This document shows positions 11,241 to 22,449 of a DNA stretch of 64,000 nt, piece by piece. Both the position numbers and the translations under genes were made by a program. The notes beneath the pieces are model-generated. The model was not told the origin of the DNA. It was given only the letters and a program-made list of their open reading frames with translations, and did no database searches. Location of the stretch: NCBI GenBank assembly GCA_028335825.1, contig JAIOKI010000011.1:476001-540000 (forward strand), read 5' to 3'. This DNA is from Nosema muscidifuracis. Taxonomy: Eukaryota > Microsporidia > Nosematidae. The stretch's first letter is position 1. Every line of letters starts with the position of its first letter.

Positions 11241-12302
11241 ATGAAGATACTTAATACCAACAATACTAACAAAGTTTCTCTTGCTATTAACAATCCAGAA
11301 CGAAACGAGATTAATAAAGGTGCAGCGGAAGATCAAAATATTGAAGGATTAGGAGCACATGAAATTGATAATTTGAATTCTTCTAACAAGGTAGCTGCTA
11401 CAAATTCTACTTCAGAAATATTACTTAACCCAAGTACAAAAGCTAATTTTGAATATATAGATAAATTTATTGATTGGAAATTTGATGTTATAATTTCAAA
11501 GGTACAAATATGTAAGAATATGACACAAAACGTAAATGTTCAAGATTCTGAAAAAAGAGAAATCAGTATAATACCAAAATGTTTGGAGCATTATACTAGA
11601 AAGTTATGTAATTGTGATCCAATTTGCTTAAAATATTCTTATGATGATTTATCGTTTTACAGAATATGTACATTATATGATTTTGAAAACATTTATACAG
11701 ATGATAAGTATATTGAAGGGTGTGATAAATACGATTATCGACCGATAAACAAAAAACTGGTAAAATATGACGTAGGTAAACATGTCGATAAAGCCAAGGA
11801 TATTTTTTTTAAAAAATTAGAAGAGCTTTGTGATAATGCTTCTAATATAAATGCTGTCAGATGCAGTGCGTATGAATTACGTGACGAATGTTTTAACAAC
11901 TTGAAGTGTTTGTCTGATGCTGTAAGTCGAGATATTAAATCAGATTGTAAGAACGAAGATTTTGAGAATCAAATAAATGAAATTAGTAAAATATTGAATG
12001 TTGAATTAATGATAAGAAGCCCTGAAGATTTATTTGTTAGACAGGATCTTGTTCATTATGGAAGAAGATTACATAGTACTGAAGAAATTTATACAGTTGA
12101 GAATTCTACTGAAACTAAGGATTTCGATATAAATACTGTTGTACCTGTTTCAGTTACAGGAATAGTATTGATAAGCTTATTAGGATTATATTCTGTTAAG
12201 AATAAGAAGAATAAAATGAAATTAGGATGCGGTCTTACTGGTGCATTTATCATTATAATATCTTTGATAATCTACTTAATATCATCTGGAATATTTAATT
12301 AA
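11241..12302 (+). CDS. Two-helix membrane protein with cysteine-rich domain; intact member of a local family
   Basis: The intact 353-codon frame has three parts. Residues 1-70 are a low-complexity Asn/Ser/Glu-rich leader without a convincing signal peptide. Residues 85-240 form a cysteine-rich domain with C123-x-C125-D-P-x-x-C129, a YELRDEC block ending at C217, C208, C223 and C236-K-N-E-D-F. Two hydrophobic helices (about 299-319 and 328-351) follow, separated by a basic KNKKNKMK loop. The cysteine spacing and both helices recur in broken copies at 29.6-30.6, 34.3-35.3 and 61.3-61.8 kb on the minus strand. A surface or ER membrane protein with a disulphide-bonded domain is inferred; the family is unknown to me. 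No C-rich motif precedes the ATG, so the start is less certain than for other genes. Confidence 0.85.
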   Translation: MKILNTNNTNKVSLAINNPERNEINKGAAEDQNIEGLGAHEIDNLNSSNKVAATNSTSEILLNPSTKANFEYIDKFIDWKFDVIISKVQICKNMTQNVNVQDSEKREISIIPKCLEHYTRKLCNCDPICLKYSYDDLSFYRICTLYDFENIYTDDKYIEGCDKYDYRPINKKLVKYDVGKHVDKAKDIFFKKLEELCDNASNINAVRCSAYELRDECFNNLKCLSDAVSRDIKSDCKNEDFENQINEISKILNVELMIRSPEDLFVRQDLVHYGRRLHSTEEIYTVENSTETKDFDINTVVPVSVTGIVLISLLGLYSVKNKKNKMKLGCGLTGAFIIIISLIIYLISSGIFN

Positions 12303-14370
12303 ATATTTTGCATCAATTTATATTTGGTGGTATATTTCACAAATATATTATTATACTGCCTAAAATTGAGTATTGTAATCACTCAAAAGATTAACTAACA
12401 TAATGTCTTTTTATTATATAATAATTGGTCATTGAATATGTATGTAAATCTTAATGATCATATGAAGCAAAATCGATATAAAAATGAGATATATCAATTC
12501 TGAAAACTATTTAAGTTATAGATCTTAGGTTAAATTAATCATAAAGAAATATGAAAATATAAGTTATTCATAAAACTCCTTTTCTTTGATACATATCTTT
12601 AAATTTTTTTCATATAAATTTCAATATATACCTTCAATAACAAATTTGCAGAATTTATTAACTCTATAAAATTTTAAATGCTCATCAATCAAGCTATTCA
12701 TTACAGAAACATTTTCTTATCATTTCTTGCAATCCACGGTAAATTCTTCTATAATTAGTTGAATTGTTTTAACTTATTTATAGTATTGTGAAACTCTTTA
12801 ACAAACCAATCAAACAAAAATATAATTTGTATGACTTCTTAAATAATAAATCTTTGTAATCATAGGTATACAGTAAAAATAATCCAAAGAATCTCAAAAG
12901 TTTATATGACTGTAGTAGTGTATTTATATTTCACTAGAACTATCAAATAATCTTTTTTTGATAAATGATAACATTTATGGTCTACTTATGATAGAATATC
13001 GAATCAATTAGATTTGAAAATCACATTCTTTAGAAATTTCAAACCTTAGATTGAATAATTATCTTGTGAATAAGATATTTCTAAACAGGTATAATTTATA
13101 ACTATCATTTGTATTTTACCTTGGTTGTCTCATAGATCTGATAAAAAGAAGTCTATCCATAGTTGAATAGAATACAAATTGAACTATTTTTTATCTTAGT
13201 AAAAAATCATAATCTACAATTAGTTTATGCCATAAAATTAAAACTTACGAACTTCTCTCATCATTATTCTCTGATTTTACTAAATTTTTTTTTACTTTTT
13301 ACTAAATATGGGTATAAAAATACTAGACTTCAATCTAATGATATAATATCGTTATCCAAAAAGTCAATAATTGCTTAACTTACAATAAATTTTTATCTTA
13401 GTTAAATCCATGTATGTCACAATGAATATTACTGTAAATAAAAACCGAAATTTTATTCGCACCATATTTCTTAATAATATGTCAATCAAGTATCTTTATA
13501 TATAGTGCATAAATAAAAATTTAACCAGTCAATATCTGCTATACCTTAACTTTTATATTTATTTATATTTCTAGAATAGGTATGTTTTATCTTCTCTCTC
13601 TCATTTCAATCACATTTAATCTTTGATTCTTATAGAAAATAGATAGGCGACATACCCTGTTTCGACTGTTCTTATAATTTCGAGGACATTAGATGAAAGA
13701 TAGTTCTAAATTTTAAAATTTTCTTATATAATATATTAAATTTAATACTAAGACCAAAGTCTTAATTGTTTTACTTTTATCATAAAAGATTATAGATTAA
13801 ATCTTCAATAAAAAGTTCATTGTCTTTATTTCTATTTCTATTACATGAGATAGTAAGTAATTATAAATCTTTTAGTCAATTCTTTGTACTTGAACAATAT
13901 ACCAGATATTTATACTTATACTATGATGAATTTCTAATTTGGTCCTAGTTTTACTGTATATAGATGAAATATCTATAATTAAATGATTTTAGTCATTATA
14001 TTTATGCTTTCTGATTCTTAAATATAGTGAATTATCTCGTGTCGAGTCATTATCGTATTTATAACACTATAAAATATTCATATAATAATATATCTAAACA
14101 CATTACATAAAAAAATAGCCATTCTTTGTATTGCTAATCCTGCAGAACAGGTATCAATTCATGACCAAGATTACATTCTTAACGACTAAATAAACAGTTT
14201 AATTATACATCATATTAAACTGTGAGACAAAACTAGATATAGTATTTTTAGTACTATATGGATTATCAATTATTAATTTTTGAGTTACCTTATTTATCAA
14301 TATAGTATTTATTCTGAAAAATAGAAATCTATAGATGTATTTATATTTCAGATATTCTTTTATAGAAATT
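12303..14370 (-). mobile_element. Debris with a possible Ty3/gypsy integrase-like segment (weak)
   Basis: Composition and short minus-strand frames suggest very old coding sequence. Around 13040-13190 one stretch has the hydrophobic-Asp-Phe pattern and spacing seen at the first catalytic Asp of Ty3/gypsy integrases. Nothing else in the region confirms it. If it is such an element it is heavily broken and old, with ends not visible. Confidence 0.22.
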
Positions 14371-14379
14371 CATGATCTA

Positions 14380-14960
14380 TAGTTTGTATAAATTGTTTTT
14401 AACATCTCTAGAGTCATATAATTCTAAAATTTTCTTTAGTATTTTACCAACTTCAATGTATATATAAATATTTGTTCATGATTTTCTGAATATCAGGTAG
14501 TTTATCACAAACAACGACTATCTTTTATCCACAAATAAGATGAAGTTTCTGTCTTCTGGTAAGCAAAATTCAGTAATATTAAAATTATCTGAATCTAAAA
14601 CACCAGTAAATGGCATACAATCAGACTTCAATCCATAAAAATAGACTTTTACAGTATGAATAATATAATTCTTGTCATTGTGCAATAAACAAGCCTATAA
14701 AATAGCTTATACAAATAATGAATCAGCAAGTATTGCTCTTCATTTACAATTTAAGAGATCAGTAGTGTGTATATACTTAAAACTTGATTTAATATGTTAA
14801 TATTAAAAGTTTCAGCTATTGCATTACGATATAAATTGAAGAATTGACAATAAATTTTTCTATTGGTTTATTGTCCCCTTTGTCTATAGATGTAATAATA
14901 TATGTCTAAGATTTAATTTCTTTTATGTTGTTTATCCAATAGAAATTCATAAAAAGGGGT
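14380..14960 (-). mobile_element. MULE remnant, transposase middle part
   Basis: On the minus strand the block AILADSLF (plus-strand bases about 14718-14745) and the 150 bases after it match the same part of the copies at 8.4 kb and, more closely, 43.1 kb. Strings such as GGCATACAATCAGACTT and AATAATGAATCAGCAAGTAT on the plus strand are nearly identical to the 43 kb copy. The first catalytic Asp and the C-terminal RTNN box seen in the sister copies are not visible here. This is a dead fragment in the opposite orientation to the 8.3 kb copy. Confidence 0.6.
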
Positions 14961-16120
14961 AATTTATTTAACGTTTTGGAAAATCAATAAATAATATTAA
15001 CAAAGAATGTATAGTTCCTGTACAGTAGTGATCTAAAGGTATGTTAAAAACAAAGTCTGGTATAATAACAAGTATTCTCAGAAAATCAGTTCAAATGACA
15101 TTTAGGACTAAGTAATTATATTATATAGAATAATGATTAAATTCTGCATCAACAGAATTCATGTGTAAGTAGCTCATAATAAGTTTAGAGCATTAAGAAA
15201 AGGAAGCATAATTAATGAATTAATTACAAACAAATACAAAAAATATCCTGTTATGTTATATTGTTTTATTTATAAATTTTGTTATGACCACGTGGCTTTT
15301 CGTAAGATGATAATAAAAAATTTTATTATCAACAAATTGTTTAAGGATCATTCCAATTTTTTTGTTTGGTCTTGATATAGCGTAACATTTATGTGCACAA
15401 TCTTCATACCTATTAAATATTGAATTTGTAATTTTGGCTGGTAATTTTTAGAAATGTGAAATATTAATTATAGTTACAAAATTATATTTTTGAAATTTCT
15501 CACTTCTTATTAAATATATGTTTAATATTAGTAAATTACAAAGAAATAATTAATTTATCTATGTATAATCAACTATAAATAAAAGATGAAATTCTACTTT
15601 TTTAACAATAATAAAGTATTTAAATTATCAATCAATATTGTTATATAATCTATTGGATTATCTACATTGTCTCAAATTATAAATTATAAAATCAGAATTT
15701 AAATACGTAATTTTTAATTTATCATTATCAATCATACATCTTGAATTTATAAAATTTAATTTATTTAATAGTAAGCATTATAATTACACAAAGAAAATTA
15801 TTATCTCTTTTTCTGATATATATAAATGTTTGATATATTTTTAATTTAAATGATAAATTTTTATTTGTAAATTAAAATTACACAACAATTACATAAAAAT
15901 AAAATATTATATTAATTATGATATATTTATTATTTTATAACTACATTAAAATATTGCAAAAATTATATTCTTATAGTTTTTAAATTAAAAATTATTCAAT
16001 TTATATACAAAAATAAGAATTCTTTATTTCTTTATTTCTAACATATCTATGATTTTTTATTTGTCAATTGTTAAATTAAAAAAAAAATTTAATTTATTTT
16101 TAAAAATATAAATTTGAAAT
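14961..16120. other. Intergenic stretch upstream of the 16.1 kb gene
   Basis: 14961-15400 is less AT-rich, with fragments that may continue the MULE debris but no recognisable domain. 15400-16120 is almost pure A/T with long A and T runs, like the upstream regions of other genes here. Confidence 0.5.
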
Positions 16121-16133
16121 TTTTTACCCCATC
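16121..16133 (+). promoter_or_regulatory. C-rich start-proximal motif (TTTTTACCCC-ATC-ATG)
   Basis: ACCCC ends three bases before the ATG at 16134, after a T run. It is the clearest example here of the CCC motif reported next to microsporidian starts, and it fixes the start. Confidence 0.6.
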
Positions 16134-17777
16134 ATGAAATTTTTTGCTTTACTACATTTAATATCAATTTCTACATCTAAACTGAAAAAAGAAATACAAG
16201 ATGATTTATCTAAAATAATTTCGAAGAAAACTGATGCAGAAGATTTTGTATTTATAAGCAAAGACTGTAATCTTCCAATGCATGTACTAAAGATTCGTAA
16301 ATCACAGATTTTTATCACAAGATACAATGAATCACGAAAATCTACAGATGTATCTACTATTAGCTTAAATAAGTACCTAGATGAAAAAAATGACTTGAAA
16401 GATGAATTGAAAAAAAGAATTGCTGGAATTGTATACGGATTTTCTGATATAAAAAAGTTTTTTTATATTGTAAAAAATAAGGAAACCAATAAATATAAAG
16501 ATAAAATCTCTAATTTAATGAAAAATCTTTCAGATTATTCTAATTATATCAATTATAATAAAGTTACTAAGTCATACTTAGTATATAATAAAGACGTGAA
16601 AAATAATCCATCTTCAAAAAACTCAGACAATAATAGAAAATTAGATTCTAGTATAAGCTTTTCAAAAGGTTGTGATAATCTTGAATTAAATTTTAATTTA
16701 ACTCAAGATAGTAAAAATACTTTTATTTACAATATTGATATGAATGAATTTAATTACAAAAAATATCTAGAGTATCATATCAAAAAGTCTTCTAATTATA
16801 AGGAAGAAGAATTAAACGAAATATTACAATTATTATCATTAATAAATATTTCCTGTCTTTATATTGATAGAGAAGATAATATAGTTAAGTCAAGAGCAAA
16901 AAAATTTGATAAATGCAGAAAAACAGCTGAATCTAATAAAAATGGTGTATTTGTTCAAGATGATACTATAAACCATAATGAGTCTTTAGCTAACTCTAGT
17001 AAAAAAGAAGATCAAAATCTTCAAGTAAGATTATTTAATATTGAAATATTTATGAATTGGCGTTCTTATTTTAAAAATAAGTGTAGTGATGAAGATGTTC
17101 TTAAAGAAATGAATATTTTTTTCGAAACTTATCAAAATAGCAGTGTAGAAAATATTAAGACTATTTTAAGATTTATTTATCTTATAAAAGATAGTAAATT
17201 ATACAAGGATATTTTAATAAGTATATTATCTAATAAAGGAAAAGCTAGAAATTTAATAATGTATGAAATTCTATTAAACTTAGATTTAGTTGAAAAATGT
17301 AATAATACACTAAATCTTGATTACGTTAATCCTAAATTAATCAAAGAAAATGATAATTCTGAATATTACGAAAAACTTTCTCTCTTTATCATGGATGAAA
17401 TTTGTTTTCATCGTGATAATATTTCAAGTGTCTTTTTTGATTTGTTAATGTATTTTGAAATGTGTGAGATGTACGAGAAGAAAATCACTGATAATTGTTC
17501 TGATGATACAGAGATACTATTTAAATTCATCGAAAGTGTAAACAATAAATCAAAGAATACCTTTGATCACATTATTCTTTGCATAAATGAATTTCTTGCT
17601 AAGATTTTTCTAAATGGAAAAAGCTCTAAATCTAAAAATGATATTTATTCGTCACTACTTGGAGATATTAAATCAGAATTAATGAGTTTAATTAAATATA
17701 AAAAGGGCAATAGTCAGACTGAAGTTATTTATGATGATATTTATAAATTGTTAGATGATCATAAAAAAAAAGACTAA
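16134..17777 (+). CDS. Large secreted protein, founder of a family also at 1-647 and probably 59.7 kb
   Basis: The intact frame has 547 codons. Residues 1-15 (MKFFALLHLISISTS) form a signal peptide. There is no later membrane helix and no obvious ER-retention tail, so a secreted protein is inferred. Residues 25-160 align with the partial gene at the left edge, including HVLKIRKSQIFITRYNE and NKYLDEKNDLKDELKKRI. The middle (about 195-275) carries a block ending KKFDKCRK, with an echo in the 59.7 kb protein (KEILDKCKP). The part after about 290 is rich in Leu/Ile helices, with scattered cysteines near IEIFMNWRSYFKNKC and LLMYFEMCEM. I do not recognise the family. Such expanded secreted families in microsporidia are often thought to face the host, but nothing here shows that directly. 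Confidence 0.9.
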   Translation: MKFFALLHLISISTSKLKKEIQDDLSKIISKKTDAEDFVFISKDCNLPMHVLKIRKSQIFITRYNESRKSTDVSTISLNKYLDEKNDLKDELKKRIAGIVYGFSDIKKFFYIVKNKETNKYKDKISNLMKNLSDYSNYINYNKVTKSYLVYNKDVKNNPSSKNSDNNRKLDSSISFSKGCDNLELNFNLTQDSKNTFIYNIDMNEFNYKKYLEYHIKKSSNYKEEELNEILQLLSLINISCLYIDREDNIVKSRAKKFDKCRKTAESNKNGVFVQDDTINHNESLANSSKKEDQNLQVRLFNIEIFMNWRSYFKNKCSDEDVLKEMNIFFETYQNSSVENIKTILRFIYLIKDSKLYKDILISILSNKGKARNLIMYEILLNLDLVEKCNNTLNLDYVNPKLIKENDNSEYYEKLSLFIMDEICFHRDNISSVFFDLLMYFEMCEMYEKKITDNCSDDTEILFKFIESVNNKSKNTFDHIILCINEFLAKIFLNGKSSKSKNDIYSSLLGDIKSELMSLIKYKKGNSQTEVIYDDIYKLLDDHKKKD

Positions 17778-18950
17778 TTAAACAATTTATTTTAATTTTA
17801 ACTATTTATTAAATAAAAATACATTATTTAGTAAGTTGACATATACTAATATTTTGTATTTATTTTTTATGCTCTACAACCAAAAATTAAATAGTGAGCA
17901 ATATGAATTATTAGATTAAATCTAACATTTTTTCATATATAATTAAAAGTATTAAAGGTAGTTAATTGAGTTATTACAGAAAATATTTATATCTTGTAGA
18001 AAATAGAATACAAATATATTCTTTTTCTTATTTTTTCCTTTGAGTGATTATATTAATAAAGTACAATTCTTTCAATTTTATATAAACAGTATTTTTAGGG
18101 TTATTATTGATATTGCATTATAAATTAATATAAACAATGATACTAAAGATTAAATTTAGATATTAAAATTTTATATAAGTATAGAATATCAATATTGTCA
18201 TACTGAAAGATAAAAATATCAAGAGTATGTTAAAAAAATAAATTAGAGATTTAATTAAAATTTTACTCTAGTTTAAGGATAAATTATTTTTAAGTGGCTA
18301 ATTATTATATTTTTACACCTTTAGTAGTATATTACTGTTTTGAGAACGAAAATCTCTAGCTAACATATTTATAAAAAGTTTGTGAGGCATTTCTCTTAGG
18401 TATTTGGCCATTGAGTAGATATTTGAGAATCTTAGAGATCCCAATAATTATCATCAATATTTAGTTCTTTTTTTTCTGGGGATAAATTATTTATTATTTC
18501 TAGATATTTATTTTGATAGTTAATCATTCTGATGTGATTAAATTATATCACAGTATGTTCATATTTTTAAAAGTTAAGATTCAAAATTCATTATTTTTTA
18601 ACTCATTAAACTTGTACAAATTTCTTTACAATTTTTCAGTAGAAATATACTGTTTAACAATATAAAGGATAATTTAGTTATGTTAAAATGATGTTATTTT
18701 TTCATTTACTCATAAATATAATTTTATTTGGAATCGAGTAACTTAATCTTCTGTTCTAATTCTTCTTTGACGATCATAGCGTGATCACAACTTCATATAC
18801 TATTTTTCATAGTTAGGCTTTCAGAGTCATCTTAAACACCATGAATTAAACTAAACCTCTGCTTTTTACTTTTTGTTCAAATATAATTTCAGTCAGAGTA
18901 TTATAAAAATATTATTTGTTATATTCTATTATATTATAAAACCACAATTA
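17778..18950. other. AT-rich stretch, nothing recognised
   Basis: Stops in all frames. I found no domain or repeat that could be supported. Confidence 0.5.
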
Positions 18951-18959
18951 TGTTAAGTA

Positions 18960-19840
18960 CTTATATAGGGGCGATACTAAAACCAAATTGTCAAGTGATG
19001 ACTATGGCTAAGAGGTTAGGATACTTTTATAGAACTAGAGATTATTATGTATACGTTAGAGTTATATGGAGTTGAAAAGGAAAGCTTGAGAAGAGAGATT
19101 TTTGAAAGAGCTTCTAGGAATTTGAAAATTTTTATTATCAAAAATACGTGTAAGGAGGAGGAAATAGACGAAATTAGGAAAAAGAGTTTAGAGAGCTAAC
19201 TAAGAAGAAGAATCTTACTGGATGTAATAAATACTCTAAGGGTAGATTATTGGATTTGGGTAAAATAATTGAAATATGACCTTGTGACTCATATATTGTT
19301 AGACTTAATAATGAAGACTTTTAAAAAACAGAAATTGTGATTAAAAAAGAATGAATGTAGAAAATTTATTTGTTGATTGAGATTATTCATCTGGAGAGAA
19401 TTTTATATCATTAAACCCCAATTATATTAAACAGTTATATCTAATAATAATTTTTGAAGCAAAGATTCCTTTATTAGATACAGATTTAGGAAATTACTCA
19501 TTTTATTTGAGTAAAGATCTTTTAGTAAATGATGATAAGAATATAATTTTTTGAGAAATACAATTTAATGAATCTATGATCATTTCCAAAGAAAGCTATA
19601 TAATATGGAACAATAATTAACAAAGTAGGGAAATATATATGCAAGTAATAAAAAAGGATATTAAAGAGAAAAAAGTTATAATTATTAAATTTTGATTATT
19701 ATAAATATAGTAAAGAAAATTTGAGGATTGTAAATATTTTGGTATAATTAAAGAACCTAGAAATATTACTGAATTTATAAAATCTATGTAAAATACAAAA
19801 GATTTTATTGTATTACAATAAAAAGATAATTTCAAACTTA
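18960..19840 (+). mobile_element. Possible LTR-retrotransposon integrase tail, fossil
   Basis: The plus strand is locally G-richer and keeps coding-like stretches in more than one frame. Around 19230-19330 the order of Lys/Arg/Leu residues, an IIEI-like strand and a DSYIVRL-like strand resembles the C-terminal beta domain of Ty3-type integrases. The assignment is weak. The element is broken, with many breaks, and neither end is visible. Confidence 0.25.
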
Positions 19841-20093
19841 AATTATTTAAGATTGTATTAGAAATATGGTGTCATTTTTATACAACTAAAAACTCAAAAG
19901 AATTGCTTTCCTAAAGATATAAAAACTAACACTTAATTACTAAGTTTAGATATTCATTATTTACAAGAATCTAGTATCTTAAATTACAACATTTTGTAAT
20001 TGAACTAATATTCAAAATAATATTTATGATAAATTTAATTTTAATATTGAAAAAACCTAAAAATATTTACATGAATATTTATTTATTTTAAGA
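19841..20093. other. Short AT-rich gap
   Basis: Separates the preceding debris from the 3' end of the homeodomain gene. Nothing recognised. Confidence 0.5.
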
Positions 20094-20369
20094 TTATGGA
20101 TTTAAGAAATATTTTTTCTTTTTATGTTTTTCTTTGGATCTCCTATTTTGAAACCATATTTTTAAGTTACTAATAGGTATCCTTGTTCGTATGTTGATCC
20201 CTATCTTATCCATTTTATTAGGATAGGGATTATTTCGAAAAAATTCTTCCAAATATTCCTCCTCCATTTTAGTATATTTATATCTAAATCTGGGATTTCT
20301 ATTAGAGGAGGAATATGACTCTAAAATTTCATTTTCTTGGTCAATGAAATTTAGAGTTTTCTTGCTCAT
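20094..20369 (-). CDS. Homeodomain transcription factor
   Basis: This 91-residue protein is almost entirely one homeodomain, about residues 27-84. It has a basic arm RFRYKYTK, a helix-1 segment EEEYLEEFFRNNPYP, and the recognition helix ISNLKIWFQNRRSKEKHKK. The hallmark W72, F73, N75 and R77 are present, and so is Gln74 at the position that sets base preference. It should bind DNA in the nucleus and regulate transcription. Microsporidia keep about a dozen small homeobox genes of this type. The first 25 residues are Ser/Glu-rich without a motif, and a Lys-rich tail may serve nuclear import. ATG 20369 is the first in frame; the usual C-rich motif is absent, replaced by a pyrimidine-rich stretch. 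Confidence 0.93.
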   Translation of the reverse strand: MSKKTLNFIDQENEILESYSSSNRNPRFRYKYTKMEEEYLEEFFRNNPYPNKMDKIGINIRTRIPISNLKIWFQNRRSKEKHKKKKYFLNP

Positions 20370-20399
20370 AGAAATAAAGAAAGTTTTTCTTTTTATACT

Positions 20400-21868
20400 T
20401 AGAAAGGAGATGATTATGCAATGAAATGCATAATTATAGTCTTAAAGTAGAATTCTTTTTAAGGGAATATTTTAAGAATTATCATTGGATCAGTTCATAC
20501 ATAATTAGACTTAAATTAGTCTAAAAATATTCTATTGGATATACTGATCTACTATTGATAAATTAAATAATTTTTTTATAACAAATTAATATACACATAA
20601 ATCTTGTATAAGAGAAGTTTTTGTTTAATAAGTCAATTTTATTTTTTTGATTAAAAATATATTCTTTTATTTTTTATGATAGGTCTAAATATCACTTTCT
20701 TAAGCATGTATATGATACTTACTGATAATTTGTCATACAACCAGCTCACATCGTAGTAACTCACTGGTAAATACAAGAAAGAAGGATTTATAAGAAAACA
20801 ATAATAAACTTATTAACAATTTTATAAAAATATAATTGGTTATTTCCAAGAAAAAGCAAACAGTTTAAGAAATAATTTTTTGTACATGTAGTTGATACTA
20901 AGACCTATCATATTATTAAAAGACCTATTTATATCTTTCATAAGATAAATATTATTTATAATATAATATAGTTGTTTAATTGAGCACTCATAAACAAAAA
21001 TAAATTTATCAAACTTTTTCATTTTTGCCAGATCATCCTACCATGGAACAATCTATAAGGTCTAATAAAATAAATTAACTTAAACTAATTACTCATTCTA
21101 AAATCATTGACTTTATCAATAATAGTATTTTCTAATAATTGAAGATGTACTTATATTTTTCACTGATCTATTCTAAATATATATTTAGACTTATTCTGAA
21201 AATATCAATTTAGTAATAAATCTTTCTAGCATATTTTTATTAATTAACTTTTAGAAATGAAATTTAATTAATCTACTAAATTTATTCAGTGAGTTTTAAT
21301 ACTAAAAAATTGATGTTTATATATCACTATCAAATATCTTAAATAATAAATTACTTCAGATCTTCTTTATGAGATATCTCATATTAAAATATTTGTTTAG
21401 ATTTACACTATGATCAAATATTTATAAAACGACGTAAAAATAAATCTTTCTAACCCAGAAATAATCTAAAAAAAATAAAGTTCTTACCTATCTCATTTAT
21501 TTTTAAAGTATAGAAAATCAGTCTGTAGAAAAGGATGTAAGAAAAAATTATGGAAACTTGTAAAGAGAAGATGAATCCTAATAATGATATTTTATAACAA
21601 ATTAGATGTTTTGGTCTATGTTTATTTCGTAAGTATTCTAAGAAAGAAATATTTTGATTTTTTTTCATTTATTCCGTTATATTTAAATTTTGGCTTTTTG
21701 ATAAAAACCTGATAGTTATTTTTTATTCTAATAATTAGAAATATTATCACTTTTTAAGATGATAAATTATAATATTTGTATTTATCTTTTTATACTTAAT
21801 GATAAGAGAAAACATAAAATAAAATAATAAAGGTTTATGATTTTTTCAAAAAATAAATATTTGAAATG
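20400..21868. other. AT-rich stretch between the homeodomain and lysine-rich genes
   Basis: Contains two short minus-strand frames (20840-21022, 60 codons; 21450-21668, 72 codons, with one hydrophobic stretch). Neither has a start motif or a relative that I recognise. No repeat seen. Confidence 0.45.
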
Positions 21869-21870
21869 TT

Positions 21871-22401
21871 TTAATTATACTTCCTTGACCAAAAGATTAA
21901 TAATTCCTCGAATTTCTTCTTACTTTCAGCTAATTCTAATAAATTTTTTCTGTCATAGATTTTTTGAACCATTATATTATGTTTAATGATAGATTTAGGA
22001 TCATCTTTCTGGTCGACATTTCCTAATTTGATATCCTTAGATACAATCTTTAAATATAAAGATTCATAAAAATTAATCAGCCTTTTTATATCTACTTTTT
22101 CATCTACTTTAAAATTAACTTTTTGATCATTGCAGTCTTTAACTGCATATTTATCAATTACGGTATTAATTAACTTAATATCATCTTCTAATTTTTCAGA
22201 TAGGATATTTTTATCATTTCTTACTTTTATGATATTAAAGTTAGATAAAATATCCTTCTTTTGAAAATCCCCAGTTGGGACAAATACTGGACTTTCTTTA
22301 TTTTTTCTAACCTTCTTCATTTCTTTTTTCTTTTTTTTATTGTCTGTTTTCATTTTAGTTGCCCTGTTACCACTCTTACTTTTATTCTTAGCCATGTTCA
22401 T
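21871..22401 (-). CDS. Lysine-rich small protein, probably nuclear; unknown
   Basis: The intact frame has 176 codons from ATG 22401; an alternative ATG at 22395 would give MAKNKSKSGNRA and is equally plausible. Residues 1-38 are extremely basic, with runs such as KKKKKEMKKVRKNK, typical of a nuclear or nucleolar localisation segment. A GDF-containing linker follows. The remaining 120 residues are mixed charged and hydrophobic, predicted mostly helical, ending KKKFEELLIFWSRKYN. There is no signal peptide or membrane segment. The layout (basic head, helical body) resembles small ribosome-assembly factors, but I see no diagnostic motif and do not assign one. It lies in the same orientation as the homeodomain gene, 1.5 kb away. 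Confidence 0.75.
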   Translation of the reverse strand: MNMAKNKSKSGNRATKMKTDNKKKKKEMKKVRKNKESPVFVPTGDFQKKDILSNFNIIKVRNDKNILSEKLEDDIKLINTVIDKYAVKDCNDQKVNFKVDEKVDIKRLINFYESLYLKIVSKDIKLGNVDQKDDPKSIIKHNIMVQKIYDRKNLLELAESKKKFEELLIFWSRKYN

Positions 22402-22449
22402 TATTTATATATTTCTGAATTTATATTTAAATCCAAAACATGATAAATA

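Noticed and set aside
21450-21668. 72-codon minus-strand frame with one hydrophobic stretch
   Set aside because: No start motif or recognisable domain. Kept only as a remark in the intergenic entry.
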